Shown here: one piece after another, positions 1-8,336 of the stretch
How positions within the stretch are numbered: the stretch's first letter is position 1
How the letters are laid out: every line of letters starts with the position of its first letter
NCBI GenBank assembly: GCA_963611685.1
Contig: CAVDSU010000002.1
Coordinates: 3,196 to 67,195, forward strand
Origin: UBA1724 sp963611685
Lineage (GTDB): Bacteria > Verrucomicrobiota > Lentisphaeria > Oligosphaerales > Oligosphaeraceae
Length of the DNA: 64,000 nt
Reading direction: 5' to 3'
Notes under the pieces: model-generated
Databases searched by the model: none
Seen by the model: the letters and a program-made list of their open reading frames with translations, nothing else
Told to the model about the DNA's origin: nothing
Program-made: the position numbers and the translations under genes

Positions 1-774
1 CTCGCCGCATTCCTCCCCGCCAAAAGCCGGAAGGACGCCCTGAAGGCATTGCTTCCCCGGGGCCTGGAGCCCGATGGCGACGCGCCTCTGGCGGAGCTCT
101 ACCTCGTGGACGCCGAGGCGCCCACGGTCTTGGGGGACCTGGTGCAGTCCCCGCGCCTGGACAACCTCGTCAGCTGCTACGCGCTGGCCGGCGCCCTCTG
201 CGATCCGGGGTCCCTCCCCGACGACGTTTTGGCCATGGGCGCCTTCTTCGACCTGGAGGAGACGGGCCTGAACTACCAGAGTGCGGGGAGCGACTTTTTG
301 CGGAGCCTCCTGGAGCGCATCGCCGCGGTCCTCTGGCCGAGGCATCCCCAGGCATTGCCGCGGTTGCTCGGGGACTCCCTCTGCGTCTCCCTGGACGTCG
401 CCCACGCCTTCCATCCGAACTTCCCCGAGCTCTTCGTGGAGGAGGACGCCCCGAAGATGGGTCATGGCCCCGCGCTGAAATTCCACGCGAACCAGAACTA
501 CTCCACGGTCCTGCCCGCCGCACAGCACCTGCGGCTGCTGGCCGAAAAGAACGCGTTGCCCCTGCAGACCTTCACCCCGCGCTCCGGCGCACCCTGCGGC
601 TCCACCATCGGGCGAATCGTCTCCGGCGCCCTGGGAATCCCCTCCGCCGATGTGGGCACGCCCCTCTGGGCCATGCACTCCGCCCGCGAAACCGGCAGCC
701 TCCAGGACACCGAGAGCCTCCAGAGGCTCCTGGCCGCCTTCTTCCAAGACGACGGACCCCTGCCCCCTCAGTAG
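1..774 (+). CDS. apeB: M18 family aminopeptidase, C-terminal part (5' end outside window)
   Basis: Partial gene: the frame is open from base 1 to a TAG at 772-774, giving the last 257 residues of a protein that is normally about 430 aa. Visible M18 metallopeptidase signatures are the FDLEE segment (Glu86/Glu87 of the fragment, the catalytic glutamate pair), SLDVAHAFHPN (Asp132, metal ligand), CGSTIG, and the MHSARE motif (His226, metal ligand). The first metal-binding motif must lie upstream of the window. The family removes N-terminal acidic or neutral residues from peptides in the cytoplasm. The downstream CorC-type gene starts 20 bp later on the same strand, so co-transcription is possible. 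Family assignment is firm; the exact substrate is not shown. Confidence 0.85.
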   Translation, partial: LAAFLPAKSRKDALKALLPRGLEPDGDAPLAELYLVDAEAPTVLGDLVQSPRLDNLVSCYALAGALCDPGSLPDDVLAMGAFFDLEETGLNYQSAGSDFLRSLLERIAAVLWPRHPQALPRLLGDSLCVSLDVAHAFHPNFPELFVEEDAPKMGHGPALKFHANQNYSTVLPAAQHLRLLAEKNALPLQTFTPRSGAPCGSTIGRIVSGALGIPSADVGTPLWAMHSARETGSLQDTESLQRLLAAFFQDDGPLPPQ

Positions 775-794
775 TCCACAACACCCCCCATTCC

Positions 795-2126
795 ATGCAC
801 AGTCTCCTGCCCATCCTGTTCGGCGTGCTGCTCCTGCTGGCGGCCTCCGCCTTCTTCTCCGGGTCGGAGACCGCCCTCATGTCCCTGGGAAAGGCACAGC
901 TGCGCCGTCTCAAGAACGAGAGCGCGCTGGGCCGCATCATCTACAAGCTATTGAAGAACTCCCAGCGGACCATGGGGACCATCCTGCTGGGCAACCTCTT
1001 CGTCAACACCCTATTGGCGGCCCTCACCGCCGAATTGCTCACCCGGCATCTCTCCAACCCGCGCCTGGGCGCACTGCTCTCCATTCTGCTGGTGACCCCC
1101 GTACTGATTCTGGCGGGCGAGCTACTCCCCAAGATCAACGGCTTGCGCTTCAATGTGGCGGCGGCGAAGTGCTGTGCGCCCGTGCTGCTGGTGCTCTCCT
1201 GGCTCCTCACCCCGCTTCTCTGGATCCTGGACGGGGTCTGCCGCGGCGTGCAGGCGCTGCTGGGCGCCGGGAAGTCCGAGGGCTCCTGGGAATCGCTCAC
1301 CAGCGGCGAGCTGGTGGCCACCATCGACGTGGCCACCTCCGGCGGCGCCGCCACCCGCCGGGAGCACGAGCTTTTGGCGCGCATCCTGCGCTTTGGGAGC
1401 ATCCAGGCGAAGGAGATCATGCTGCCGCGCCCGCAAATGCCCGGCCTGGACGACTCCCTCACCCTCCGCGAGGCCTTCCCCCTGGCGCAAAAGAGCGACC
1501 AGGGAGACCTTCCCGTCTACCACGGAAACCCCGACGAAATCTGGGGCGCGCTCGCCTTCGCCGATCTGCTCAAATTCCGGAATTCCCCGCTGGCGGACAC
1601 CCCGCTGGCCGCCTTCCGGGCGCCCCTGGAAAATGGCGACAAGGACGCCGCCCTGCCCGTCACCCCCGTGGAATTCGTGCCCGGCGCCGCACCCATCGAC
1701 CGGCTCCTGGAGACCATGCGGAAGGACTCCCTGCGCATCTGCGTGGTCGTCTCCGAATACGGCGGCACCCTGGGAATGGTCACTCCCTCCATGATCCTGG
1801 AGGAGGTGGTGGGACGCTACGCCTTCAGCGGCCAGGACGTGAACCGCCTCCAGAAACGCCCCGGCGGATACCTCGGCGATGGGCGGGCGCGCTTCCGCAT
1901 GGTGGAAGAGACCCTCCAGTGGGATTTCTCCGACACCGAGGCCGAGACCCTGGCCGGCTTCGTCATGGAACGGCTGGGACGCATCCCCGCCCCCGGCGAC
2001 GCCTTCGTGGAGGACAAATACCGCTTCCAGGTGGTCCGCACCGCCGGAAGAATCCCCTCCGCCATCCTCATCTCCAAGCAGCCGGAGGCCCCCGAGAATT
2101 CCGAAGGGAAGGAGGAGCGCGCATGA
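795..2126 (+). CDS. CorC/CNNM-type hemolysin-family membrane protein (first paralogue)
   Basis: 443 aa. The N-terminal DUF21 membrane domain (about residues 1-180) starts with a hydrophobic helix and the SGSETALMSL motif typical of CNNM/HlyC proteins. A CBS-pair region follows (about 190-340, with the VVVSEYGG segment), then a C-terminal CorC_HlyC domain (about 355-435, ETLAGFVMERLGRIP). Family members sit in the inner membrane and are linked to Mg2+ export or resistance; transport has not been shown for most. Its TGA overlaps the ATG of the next gene (ATGA), and that gene is a paralogue of the same architecture, so the two products may act as a heteromer. The heteromer idea is inference. Confidence 0.85.
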   Translation: MHSLLPILFGVLLLLAASAFFSGSETALMSLGKAQLRRLKNESALGRIIYKLLKNSQRTMGTILLGNLFVNTLLAALTAELLTRHLSNPRLGALLSILLVTPVLILAGELLPKINGLRFNVAAAKCCAPVLLVLSWLLTPLLWILDGVCRGVQALLGAGKSEGSWESLTSGELVATIDVATSGGAATRREHELLARILRFGSIQAKEIMLPRPQMPGLDDSLTLREAFPLAQKSDQGDLPVYHGNPDEIWGALAFADLLKFRNSPLADTPLAAFRAPLENGDKDAALPVTPVEFVPGAAPIDRLLETMRKDSLRICVVVSEYGGTLGMVTPSMILEEVVGRYAFSGQDVNRLQKRPGGYLGDGRARFRMVEETLQWDFSDTEAETLAGFVMERLGRIPAPGDAFVEDKYRFQVVRTAGRIPSAILISKQPEAPENSEGKEERA

Positions 2127-3490
2127 TCCTCGTCTCTTCCCTCCTCCTCCTGGCACTCCTGGGACTCTCCGCATTCTTCTCCTGCACCGAGTCCGCCATG
2201 ACCAGCGCCAGCCGCACCTGGATCCAAAACCAGGCGGAAAAGGGCGATCCCCGCGCCAGCCTGGCCGGACGGCTCCTCCAGAACAGCGAACGGCTTCTGG
2301 GAACCATCCTCATTGGCAACAACCTGGCCAATATCTGCCTGACGAACTTGGCGAATCTCATGATCGGCGCGCTGCTGGCCAGCGTCGCCGCCTCCGAACA
2401 GCTCCAGGACCCCAACAGCTGGGAGGAGTGGATCACCTCCCTGGTGGTCACCCCCGTGGTGCTGGTCTTCGGCGAGGCGGTCCCGAAGGTCCTGGGGCGC
2501 AACAGCGCAAATGCCCTGGCGCTGCGTACCGCGCGACCCATCGGATTCCTCGGATTCCTCCTGAAGCCCTTCGTGATCCTCATCTGCGCCGTGGCGCGCG
2601 TGCTCTCCCCCCGCCGGCGCGACGACGAGCCCGCCGCCGATGGCCAGCGGGTGACCCGCGAGGACATGAAGGCGATTGCGGAGATGGCCACCGAGCAGGG
2701 CCTGGTGAACAAGGAGGCCGGCGAGATGCTCCAGAGCGTCCTGGAATTGGACAAGCTCCCCGTGGAGACCGCCATGGTCCCTCTCATCGAAGTGCGCTCC
2801 CTCCCCGAATCCGCCACCGTGGGCGAGGCACTCGCCCTGGCCGCCGACACCGCATTCCTCCATCTGCCCATCTACCGCGAACGCGTGGACTGCATTGTGG
2901 GGCTGGTGGACTGCCGGGACCTTCTGGAGATGAAGGACCCCGCCGAGACTGAGGAGGCCTTCCTGCAACGCCCCCTCATGCCCTACATGGACCGGAAGAT
3001 CCTCTTCGTCCCCGAATCCCAGCCCGTGAGCCTGACCCTGGAGCACCTCCGCCGCTCCTCCCAGACCATGGCCATCGTGGTGGACGAATACGGCGGAGTC
3101 ACCGGCATCGCCACCGTGGAGGACCTGGTGGAGATCATCGTGGGAAATCTTCGGGACCGCCGGGAGGGCGAGATCTTCCAGGTGCAGTGGATTTCCGCAG
3201 ACAGCTTCCTGTGCAGCGGCCGCATGGAGATGGGCGTCCTGGAGGAATACCTGGGGCTCTCCATCCCCCACAGCGGCTTCGAGACCGCCGCCGGACTGGT
3301 CCTGAAGCTGGCCGGGCGCATCCCCGCTGCCGGCGAACGGCTCCACTATCGACACGTCGAAATCACCGTCCTCCACGTGGAGGAGCACCGAATCACCAGG
3401 CTGAAGTTCCAGATCCCCGCTGGCGGCAGGAAGGCCGCCGGAAAGAAGGACCCCGCTTCTCCCGCCGAAAACACCAACGAAACGCCATGA
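2123..3490 (+). CDS. CorC/CNNM-type hemolysin-family membrane protein (second paralogue)
   Basis: 455 aa. The start at 2123 was chosen because the ATG overlaps the previous stop (ATGA) and is preceded by GGAGGAG at 2110-2116, although the frame stays open far upstream. The layout matches its neighbour: a DUF21 membrane domain starting with a hydrophobic segment and SCTESAMTSAS, a CBS pair (about residues 190-320, including VVDEYGGVTGIATVEDLVE), and a C-terminal CorC_HlyC domain (about 345-430). The tandem duplication with full-length divergence suggests two subunits or two specificities. The C-terminus ends in a short basic tail. The following sulfhydrylase again starts by ATGA overlap, so the three genes form a translationally coupled set. 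Confidence 0.85.
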   Translation: MILVSSLLLLALLGLSAFFSCTESAMTSASRTWIQNQAEKGDPRASLAGRLLQNSERLLGTILIGNNLANICLTNLANLMIGALLASVAASEQLQDPNSWEEWITSLVVTPVVLVFGEAVPKVLGRNSANALALRTARPIGFLGFLLKPFVILICAVARVLSPRRRDDEPAADGQRVTREDMKAIAEMATEQGLVNKEAGEMLQSVLELDKLPVETAMVPLIEVRSLPESATVGEALALAADTAFLHLPIYRERVDCIVGLVDCRDLLEMKDPAETEEAFLQRPLMPYMDRKILFVPESQPVSLTLEHLRRSSQTMAIVVDEYGGVTGIATVEDLVEIIVGNLRDRREGEIFQVQWISADSFLCSGRMEMGVLEEYLGLSIPHSGFETAAGLVLKLAGRIPAAGERLHYRHVEITVLHVEEHRITRLKFQIPAGGRKAAGKKDPASPAENTNETP

Positions 3491-4767
3491 CACAGCCCAA
3501 GTACCATCTGGAAACCCTGGCCGTCCAAGCCGGATATACCCCCTCCAACGGCGATCCCCGCGTCTGCCCCATCGTCCAAAGCACGACCTTCAAGTATGAC
3601 GACGCCCAGAGCGTGGCGGACCTCTTCGACCTGAAGAGCGAGGGATTCTTCTACACCCGTCTGGCGAATCCCACCGTGGATGCCCTGGAAAAGAAGATCG
3701 CCGCCCTGGAAGGCGGCGTCGCCTGCGTATGCACCTCTTCCGGACAGGCCGCCAACAGCAACGCCATCCTCAATGTGGCGGGCGCCGGCGACCATGTGGT
3801 GGCCTGCTCCAGCCTCTACGGCGGAACCGTCAGCCTCTTCTCCAACACCCTCAAGAAGTGCGGCATCGAGTTCACCTTCGTCTTGCCCTCCGCCACTCCC
3901 GAGGAACTCCAGGCCGCCTTCCGCCCCAATACCAAGGCGGTCTTTGCCGAGACCCTCTGCAATCCCTCCGTCGTGGTCCTCGACATCGAGAAATTCGCCA
4001 AGGCCGCACACGACCACGGCGTGCCCCTCATCGTCGACAACACCTTCCCCACGCCCTTCCTCTGCCGACCCTTCCAGTGGGGCGCCGACATCGTCACGCA
4101 CTCCACCACCAAATACATGGATGGACACGCCACCAGCGTGGGCGGCGCCATCATCGAGAAGGGCGACTTTGACTGGAACAACGGGAATTTCCCCGAGTTC
4201 ACCCAGCCCGACGAGAGCTACCACGGACTGATCTACACCAAGAACTTCCCCCAGTGCCCCTACTCCGCGAAGATGCGCGCACAGTGGATCCGCGACCTGG
4301 GAAATCCCCAGATGGCATTCAACGCCTTCCTCACCATGCTGGGCATGGAGACCCTCCATCTCCGCATGGAACGACACAGCCAGAACGCCCTGGCACTGGC
4401 GCGCTTCCTGGAAAAACACCCGAAGATCGCCTGGGTAAACTACCCCGGACTGGAGTCCAGCCCCGACCACAAGCTGGCACAGAAGTACCTGCCCAACGGA
4501 TGCTCCGGCGTCATGTGCTTCGGCGTCAAGGGCGGAAAGGCCGCCGGCGAAACCCTCATGAATAACCTGAAGCTGGCCGCCATCGTGGTACATGTCGCCG
4601 ATGTGCGCACCTGCGTGCTCCATCCCGCCAGCATGACACACCGACAGCTCTCCGAGGCCGAACTGGTCGCCGCCGGAGTCTCCCCCGATCTCATCCGACT
4701 CTCCGTCGGCATCGAAAACATCGAGGACCTCTGCAACGACTTCGACCAGGCACTGCAAAAGTGCTAA
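3487..4767 (+). CDS. metY: O-acetylhomoserine sulfhydrylase (Cys/Met metabolism PLP enzyme)
   Basis: 426 aa, fold-type I PLP enzyme of the Cys/Met metabolism family. The PLP lysine is Lys209 in HSTTKYMDGH. Other family marks are VCPIVQSTTFKY near the N-terminus, the FFYTRLANPT block, VDNTFPTPFLCRP and the C-terminal RLSVGIEN. The length and the internal insertion relative to gamma-lyases (about residues 225-260) fit O-acetylhomoserine aminocarboxypropyltransferase, which makes homocysteine from O-acetylhomoserine and sulfide in the cytoplasm. The start overlaps the previous stop (ATGA). A perfect 10-bp inverted repeat spans the stop codon. Why a sulfur-assimilation gene is coupled to two CorC-type proteins is unclear. 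Confidence 0.88.
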   Translation: MTQPKYHLETLAVQAGYTPSNGDPRVCPIVQSTTFKYDDAQSVADLFDLKSEGFFYTRLANPTVDALEKKIAALEGGVACVCTSSGQAANSNAILNVAGAGDHVVACSSLYGGTVSLFSNTLKKCGIEFTFVLPSATPEELQAAFRPNTKAVFAETLCNPSVVVLDIEKFAKAAHDHGVPLIVDNTFPTPFLCRPFQWGADIVTHSTTKYMDGHATSVGGAIIEKGDFDWNNGNFPEFTQPDESYHGLIYTKNFPQCPYSAKMRAQWIRDLGNPQMAFNAFLTMLGMETLHLRMERHSQNALALARFLEKHPKIAWVNYPGLESSPDHKLAQKYLPNGCSGVMCFGVKGGKAAGETLMNNLKLAAIVVHVADVRTCVLHPASMTHRQLSEAELVAAGVSPDLIRLSVGIENIEDLCNDFDQALQKC

Positions 4768-4778
4768 GGCACTTTTGC
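4755..4778. repeat. perfect inverted repeat spanning the metY stop codon
   Basis: Arms GCAAAAGTGC (4755-4764) and GCACTTTTGC (4769-4778) flank TAAG, which contains the TAA stop. A stable RNA hairpin would form right at the end of the reading frame. There is no clear T-run after it, so it is not a canonical terminator. The repeat-rich block starts immediately downstream. Confidence 0.7.
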
Positions 4779-4939
4779 CGTTGGCAGGCGGGCATCCACC
4801 CCTTCCAAATGGCGCGCTTTGCAGGCGCCCTTCCGCCGCTCTTGCGGCGGTACGGGGGCGGCTCTTGGGCCGCACCGCGGCGGCACTGCCCACCCCCGCC
4901 TAAGCTACGGCGGCACCGGCGAATTGCCTATGCCGCTAC

Positions 4940-5071
4940 NNNNNNNNNNNNNNNNNNNNNNNNNNNNNNNNNNNNNNNNNNNNNNNNNNNNNNNNNNNNN
5001 NNNNNNNNNNNNNNNNNNNNNNNNNNNNNNNNNNNNNNNNNNNNNNNNNNNNNNNNNNNNNNNNNNNNNNN
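4940..5071. other. assembly gap (132 Ns)
   Basis: A run of N inside the repeat block. It falls between a truncated copy of module (b) and the beginning of a 101-bp unit (TTTAGTACTT at 5072), so the repeats themselves probably broke the assembly. The true length and copy number here are unknown. Confidence 0.99.
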
Positions 5072-5242
5072 TTTAGTACTTAGCAGGTTAGTGGCTAGTG
5101 GCTAGCCTGTAAGGTGCCGCAGGCGCCCTTCCGCCGCTCTTGCGGCGGTACGGGGGCGGCTCTTGGGCCGTACCGCGGCGGTACTGCCCACCCCCGCCTA
5201 AGCTACGGCGGCACCGGCGAATTGCCTATGCCGCTACCCTAA

Positions 5243-5308
5243 GCCATTCGGGGGGGTACGGGGGGCGGCCGCCCCCCGTCCTTTGGGTACTCCCCCCTTC
5301 CGAATGGC
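5243..5308. repeat. large imperfect palindrome, copy 1
   Basis: Bounded by GCCATTCGG and CCGAATGGC, with inner arms GTACGGGGGGC and GCCCCCCGT. The right arm carries an extra CCTTTGG. Copy 2 differs mainly at the tip of the loop. Confidence 0.75.
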
Positions 5309-5369
5309 GCGCTTTGCGGGCGCCCTTCCGCCGCTCTTGCGGCGGCGAATGCGGGCGATTGCCCGCAGA

Positions 5370-5672
5370 TTTAGTACTTAGCAGGTTAGTGGCTAGTGGC
5401 TAGCCTGTAAGGTGCCGCAGGCGCCCTTCCGCCGCTCTTGCGGCGGCGAATGCGGGCGATTGCCCGCAGATTTAGTACTTAGCAGGTTAGTGGCTAGTGG
5501 CTAGCCTGTAAGGTGCCGCAGGCGCCCTTCCGCCGCTCTTGCGGCGGCGAATGCGGGCGATTGCCCGCAGATTTAGTACTTAGCAGGTTAGTGGCTAGTG
5601 GCTAGCCTGTAAGGCGCCGCAGGCGCCCTTCCGCCGCTCTTGCGGCGGTACGGGGGCGGCTCTCTTGGGCCG
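5370..5672. repeat. three consecutive 101-bp tandem repeat units
   Basis: Units start with TTTAGTACTTAGCAGGTTAG at 5370, 5471 and 5572, exactly 101 bp apart. They contain the nested direct repeat GTGGCTAGTGGCTAG and hairpin-forming GCCGCTCTTGCGGC. A further unit head at 5072 is separated from the array by an inserted copy of modules (b) and (c). The third unit runs into module (b) near 5645. The units are nearly identical, with no unique spacers, so this is not a CRISPR array. Confidence 0.9.
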
Positions 5673-5744
5673 CACCGCGGCGGTACTGCCCCCCCCCGCC
5701 TAAGCTGCGGCGGCACCGGCGAATTGCCTATGCCGCTACCCTAA

Positions 5745-5809
5745 GCCATTCGGGGGGTACGGGGGGCATGCGCCCCCCGTCCTTTGGGTACTCCCCCCTT
5801 CCGAATGGC
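5745..5809. repeat. large imperfect palindrome, copy 2
   Basis: Same outer arms as the copy at 5243-5308 but with CATGC instead of CGGCC at the tip. The compensated symmetry at the tip suggests that folding, not sequence, is what is kept. Confidence 0.75.
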
Positions 5810-5849
5810 GCGCTTTGCGGGCGCCCTTCCGCCTACCGGCGGTACCATG

Positions 5850-6030
5850 CATTGCCCATTGCCCATTGCCCATTGCCCATTGCGCATTGCCCATTGCGCA
5901 CTTGCGCACTTGCGGCGCCCTTTGGCGCCGCAGGCGCACGCGCCGGGGAATTCCGGCGCGGGGTTTCGGCACAAGCCGAAACCCTGGCCTAATTTCCTCC
6001 TTCCTCCTTCCTCCTTCCTCCTTTTTTTCC
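5850..6030. repeat. two heptanucleotide simple-sequence arrays ahead of the symporter gene
   Basis: About 5850-5900 is built from imperfect ATTGCCC heptamers with drift to ATTGCGC and then ACTTGCG. About 5990-6029 is a TTCCTCC heptamer array that ends in CTTTTTTTCC directly before the ATG at 6031. The second array occupies the position where a ribosome binding site is expected and is pure pyrimidine. Confidence 0.8.
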
Positions 6031-7614
6031 ATGTCTCTCTTCTACAACGTGCTCTTCCTAGGACTGTTCGTCATCCTCACGTTGAGTGTAGGCGTCTATT
6101 GCCGCCGTCATTCCACGGATGTGAATGGCTTTGTATTAGGCGGGCGTTCTGTGGGTCCCTGGCTCACCGCCTTTGCGTATGGCACCAGCTACTTTTCGGC
6201 GGTGGTCTTTGTGGGCTATGCGGGGCAGTTCGGCTGGCTCTACGGCATTTCGGCCACCTGGGCGGGCATAGGCAATGCGTTGGTGGGGTCGCTGATGGCG
6301 TGGAGCATCTTGGGGCGTCGCACGCGTGTCATGACCCAGCATCTGGACTCCGCCACCATGCCGCAATTCTTCGGGGAGCGCTTCAAGAATGACGGCCTGA
6401 AAGTCGGGGCGTCGCTCATCATCTTCGTCTTCCTGATTCCCTACACCGCATCCCTCTACAACGGACTCTCGCGGCTCTTCGCCATGGGATTCCATCTAGA
6501 CTACTCCGTCTGCATCATCCTCATGGCGGCGCTCACCGCCATCTACGTCGTCATGGGCGGATACATGGCGGCGGCCATCAACGACTTCATCCAGGGAATC
6601 ATCATGCTCACCGGCATTTCGATTCTGGTGTGGGCGGTCTTGTCCAGCCAGGGCGGCTTCACGGCGGCGCTCTCCAAGCTGGCGGCCGCCAGCGATCCCC
6701 ACGCCATACCCGTCCCCGGCGTCCTCAATGGCGCCACCCCCGGCGTCTTTGCGTCCTTCCTGGGACCCGATCCCGTGAATCTCTTCTTCGTGGTGATCCT
6801 GACCTCCCTGGGCACCTGGGGACTCCCCCAGATGGTCCAGAAATTCTACGCCATCACCAACGAGGGCGCCATCCACAAGGGGACCATCATCTCCACCCTC
6901 TTCGCCCTAGTCGTAGCCGGCGGATGCTACTTCATGGGCGGCTTTGGACGAATCTACGCCGACCGCGTGAACATCGCCGCCAACGGATACGACTCCATCA
7001 TCCCCACCATGCTGGAGTCCCTCCACCCCGCACTCATCGCCCTCACCGTCATCCTGGTGCTGGCGGCCTCCATGTCCACACTCTCCTCCCTCGTCATCGC
7101 CTCCAGCTCCACCCTCGCCATCGACTTCCTCCACGGATGCCTCCTCAAAAACCGCATGAGCATCAAGGCGCAGCTGCTCACCATCCGCGCACTCATCGTG
7201 GTCTTCATCGCCATCTCCGCAGCCATCGCACTGCTTCAATACAGCAGCAGAGTCACCTTCATCGCACAGCTCATGGGCATCTCCTGGGGCGCACTGGCCG
7301 GATCCTTCCTGGCGCCCTTCCTCTATGCACTCTACTGGAAACGCACCACGAAGGCCGCCTGCTGGACGTGCTTCGCCTTCAGCTGCATCCTCATGATCGC
7401 GGACATGATCCCCGCCATCAAGGAACTCATGCCCGCCATCATGCGCTCACCCATTAACTGCGGCGGCATCGCAATGCTCGCCGGACTCGTCATCGTTCCC
7501 GTCGTGAGCCTCTTCACGAAGCCCCCCGAAAAGAAACTGGTCGACCAGATCTTCTCCTGCTACGACAAGAAGGTCACCGTCTCCGTGAAGACCGCCGTCG
7601 AAGAACAAGCGTAG
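6031..7614 (+). CDS. sodium:solute symporter (SSS family)
   Basis: 527 aa, very hydrophobic, with about 13 predicted membrane helices, as in the PutP/SGLT family. Typical blocks are the first helix (YNVLFLGLFVILTLSVGVY), LGGRSVGPWLTAFAYGTSYFSA near residues 35-55, the GLPQMVQKFYA segment near 270, and AASMSTLSSLVIASSS near 350, which fits the Na+-site helix. The start at 6031 was chosen because upstream in-frame sequence translates the repeats. No Shine-Dalgarno sequence is visible; the 40 bases before the ATG are TTCCTCC heptamers. The solute cannot be told from sequence. The gene stands alone, convergent with mreD. Confidence 0.85.
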   Translation: MSLFYNVLFLGLFVILTLSVGVYCRRHSTDVNGFVLGGRSVGPWLTAFAYGTSYFSAVVFVGYAGQFGWLYGISATWAGIGNALVGSLMAWSILGRRTRVMTQHLDSATMPQFFGERFKNDGLKVGASLIIFVFLIPYTASLYNGLSRLFAMGFHLDYSVCIILMAALTAIYVVMGGYMAAAINDFIQGIIMLTGISILVWAVLSSQGGFTAALSKLAAASDPHAIPVPGVLNGATPGVFASFLGPDPVNLFFVVILTSLGTWGLPQMVQKFYAITNEGAIHKGTIISTLFALVVAGGCYFMGGFGRIYADRVNIAANGYDSIIPTMLESLHPALIALTVILVLAASMSTLSSLVIASSSTLAIDFLHGCLLKNRMSIKAQLLTIRALIVVFIAISAAIALLQYSSRVTFIAQLMGISWGALAGSFLAPFLYALYWKRTTKAACWTCFAFSCILMIADMIPAIKELMPAIMRSPINCGGIAMLAGLVIVPVVSLFTKPPEKKLVDQIFSCYDKKVTVSVKTAVEEQA

Positions 7615-7619
7615 CGCAC

Positions 7620-7646
7620 GCCACGCGAGTTGCGCGTGGCGCAGTT
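7620..7646 (+). terminator. GC-rich hairpin after the symporter gene
   Basis: GCCACGC and GCGTGGC arms with a 7-nt loop, starting about 7 bp after the stop at 7614. There is no T-run, so termination is only a guess. Confidence 0.35.
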
Positions 7647-7744
7647 AGCAGTGAGTCGTTCGCAATTGAAGGCGGACGCCGCGTACGCGCAAAATATTCA
7701 TAACATCTTCGCGCGCAACGAGTTATAAAAAAATATCACCACCC

Positions 7745-8335
7745 CTATTTTTTAGGATCGCCGGGTAGATCCAGGAGGAAAGCGAGAGTAGGGGTGAACG
7801 CGAAGGCGGCCAACAGGGTTCCGTTCACGAGTTGATGGAGGATTTCCTGTGGGGTTGCGTTCCAGGCAGTGAGGAGGAGTGTAGCGGCGTAGAGGAAGTG
7901 TGCGGTTGCCCCGGCGAGTGCGGCGGCGTACCAGCTGTGTTCCTTAGGGAAGTGTGTCGCATTTCGGAGGAGGATCACGGCGGCGGTTGCCAGGACTGTA
8001 GGGAGGGTATGGATTCCTGGGTGGCAGGCGGCGCCGGCGTCCAGGAGGATTCCCGTCAGGAGTGCCAGAGTCAGGCTAATGCCCAGGGATCCCCGGAGTG
8101 CCAGATATGCCAATAGCAGGATTGCGGGATGCAGTGCCAGTTCTGGGAAGAATCGGTGGCTTGTGAGTTCCCATCCCAAGGCGAAATAGAGCAGCGCCAG
8201 GAATCCGGCGGTGCGGAGGAGTCCCCAGAGGCATCCGGAGCGTGAGGTCAGGGCGTCGGAGAGTGCCTGTCCGTGGAAGGTAATCGAGATCTCCACCAGA
8301 CTATGGGCATTGGGATCAGAGACCTTGAAGAGCAT
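7745..8335 (-). CDS. mreD: rod shape-determining protein MreD
   Basis: 196 aa. The start was set at the ATG that follows the mreC stop by one base (TGAGATG); a longer frame would overlap mreC. About five hydrophobic helices run from residue 45 to the end, for example FLALLYFALGWEL and PAILLLAYLALRGSLGISLTLALLTGILLDAG, with the G-x-x-x-D pattern seen in MreD helices. Sequence conservation in MreD is low, so the call depends on size, topology and the position after mreC. It would work in the inner membrane with MreC and MreB in the cell-elongation complex; mreB is not in this window. Confidence 0.8.
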   Translation of the reverse strand: MLFKVSDPNAHSLVEISITFHGQALSDALTSRSGCLWGLLRTAGFLALLYFALGWELTSHRFFPELALHPAILLLAYLALRGSLGISLTLALLTGILLDAGAACHPGIHTLPTVLATAAVILLRNATHFPKEHSWYAAALAGATAHFLYAATLLLTAWNATPQEILHQLVNGTLLAAFAFTPTLAFLLDLPGDPKK

Positions 8336-8336
8336 C

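Larger units (their letters stand above)
4800..5850. repeat. intergenic mosaic of GC-rich repeats, interrupted by an N gap
   Basis: No credible gene lies in 4768-6030; the short reading frames here are repeat translations. Three modules recur. (a) A 101-bp unit. (b) A block beginning TACGGGGGCGGCTCTTGGGC and ending CCTATGCCGCTACCCTAA, seen at about 4849-4939 (cut by the gap), 5149-5240 and 5648-5742. (c) A 65-66 bp near-palindrome bounded by GCCATTCGG and CCGAATGGC. The connector CCTTCCGCCGCTCTTGCGGCGG joins the modules repeatedly. Such REP/BIME-like mosaics are known in other bacteria as non-coding mobile palindromes, but no partner transposase is present in this window. Confidence 0.85.

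Noticed and set aside
650..3490. One 946-residue protein
   Set aside because: Only the part from 2123 has homology; the upstream portion is the shadow of the aminopeptidase and first CorC-type gene in another frame.
1817..3493. Long antisense reading frame (and others of 300-500 residues opposite real genes)
   Set aside because: High GC produces long open frames opposite coding sequence; the translations are low-complexity and have no family motifs.
5072..5672. CRISPR array
   Set aside because: The units are contiguous 101-bp tandem copies without unique spacers, and there are no cas genes.
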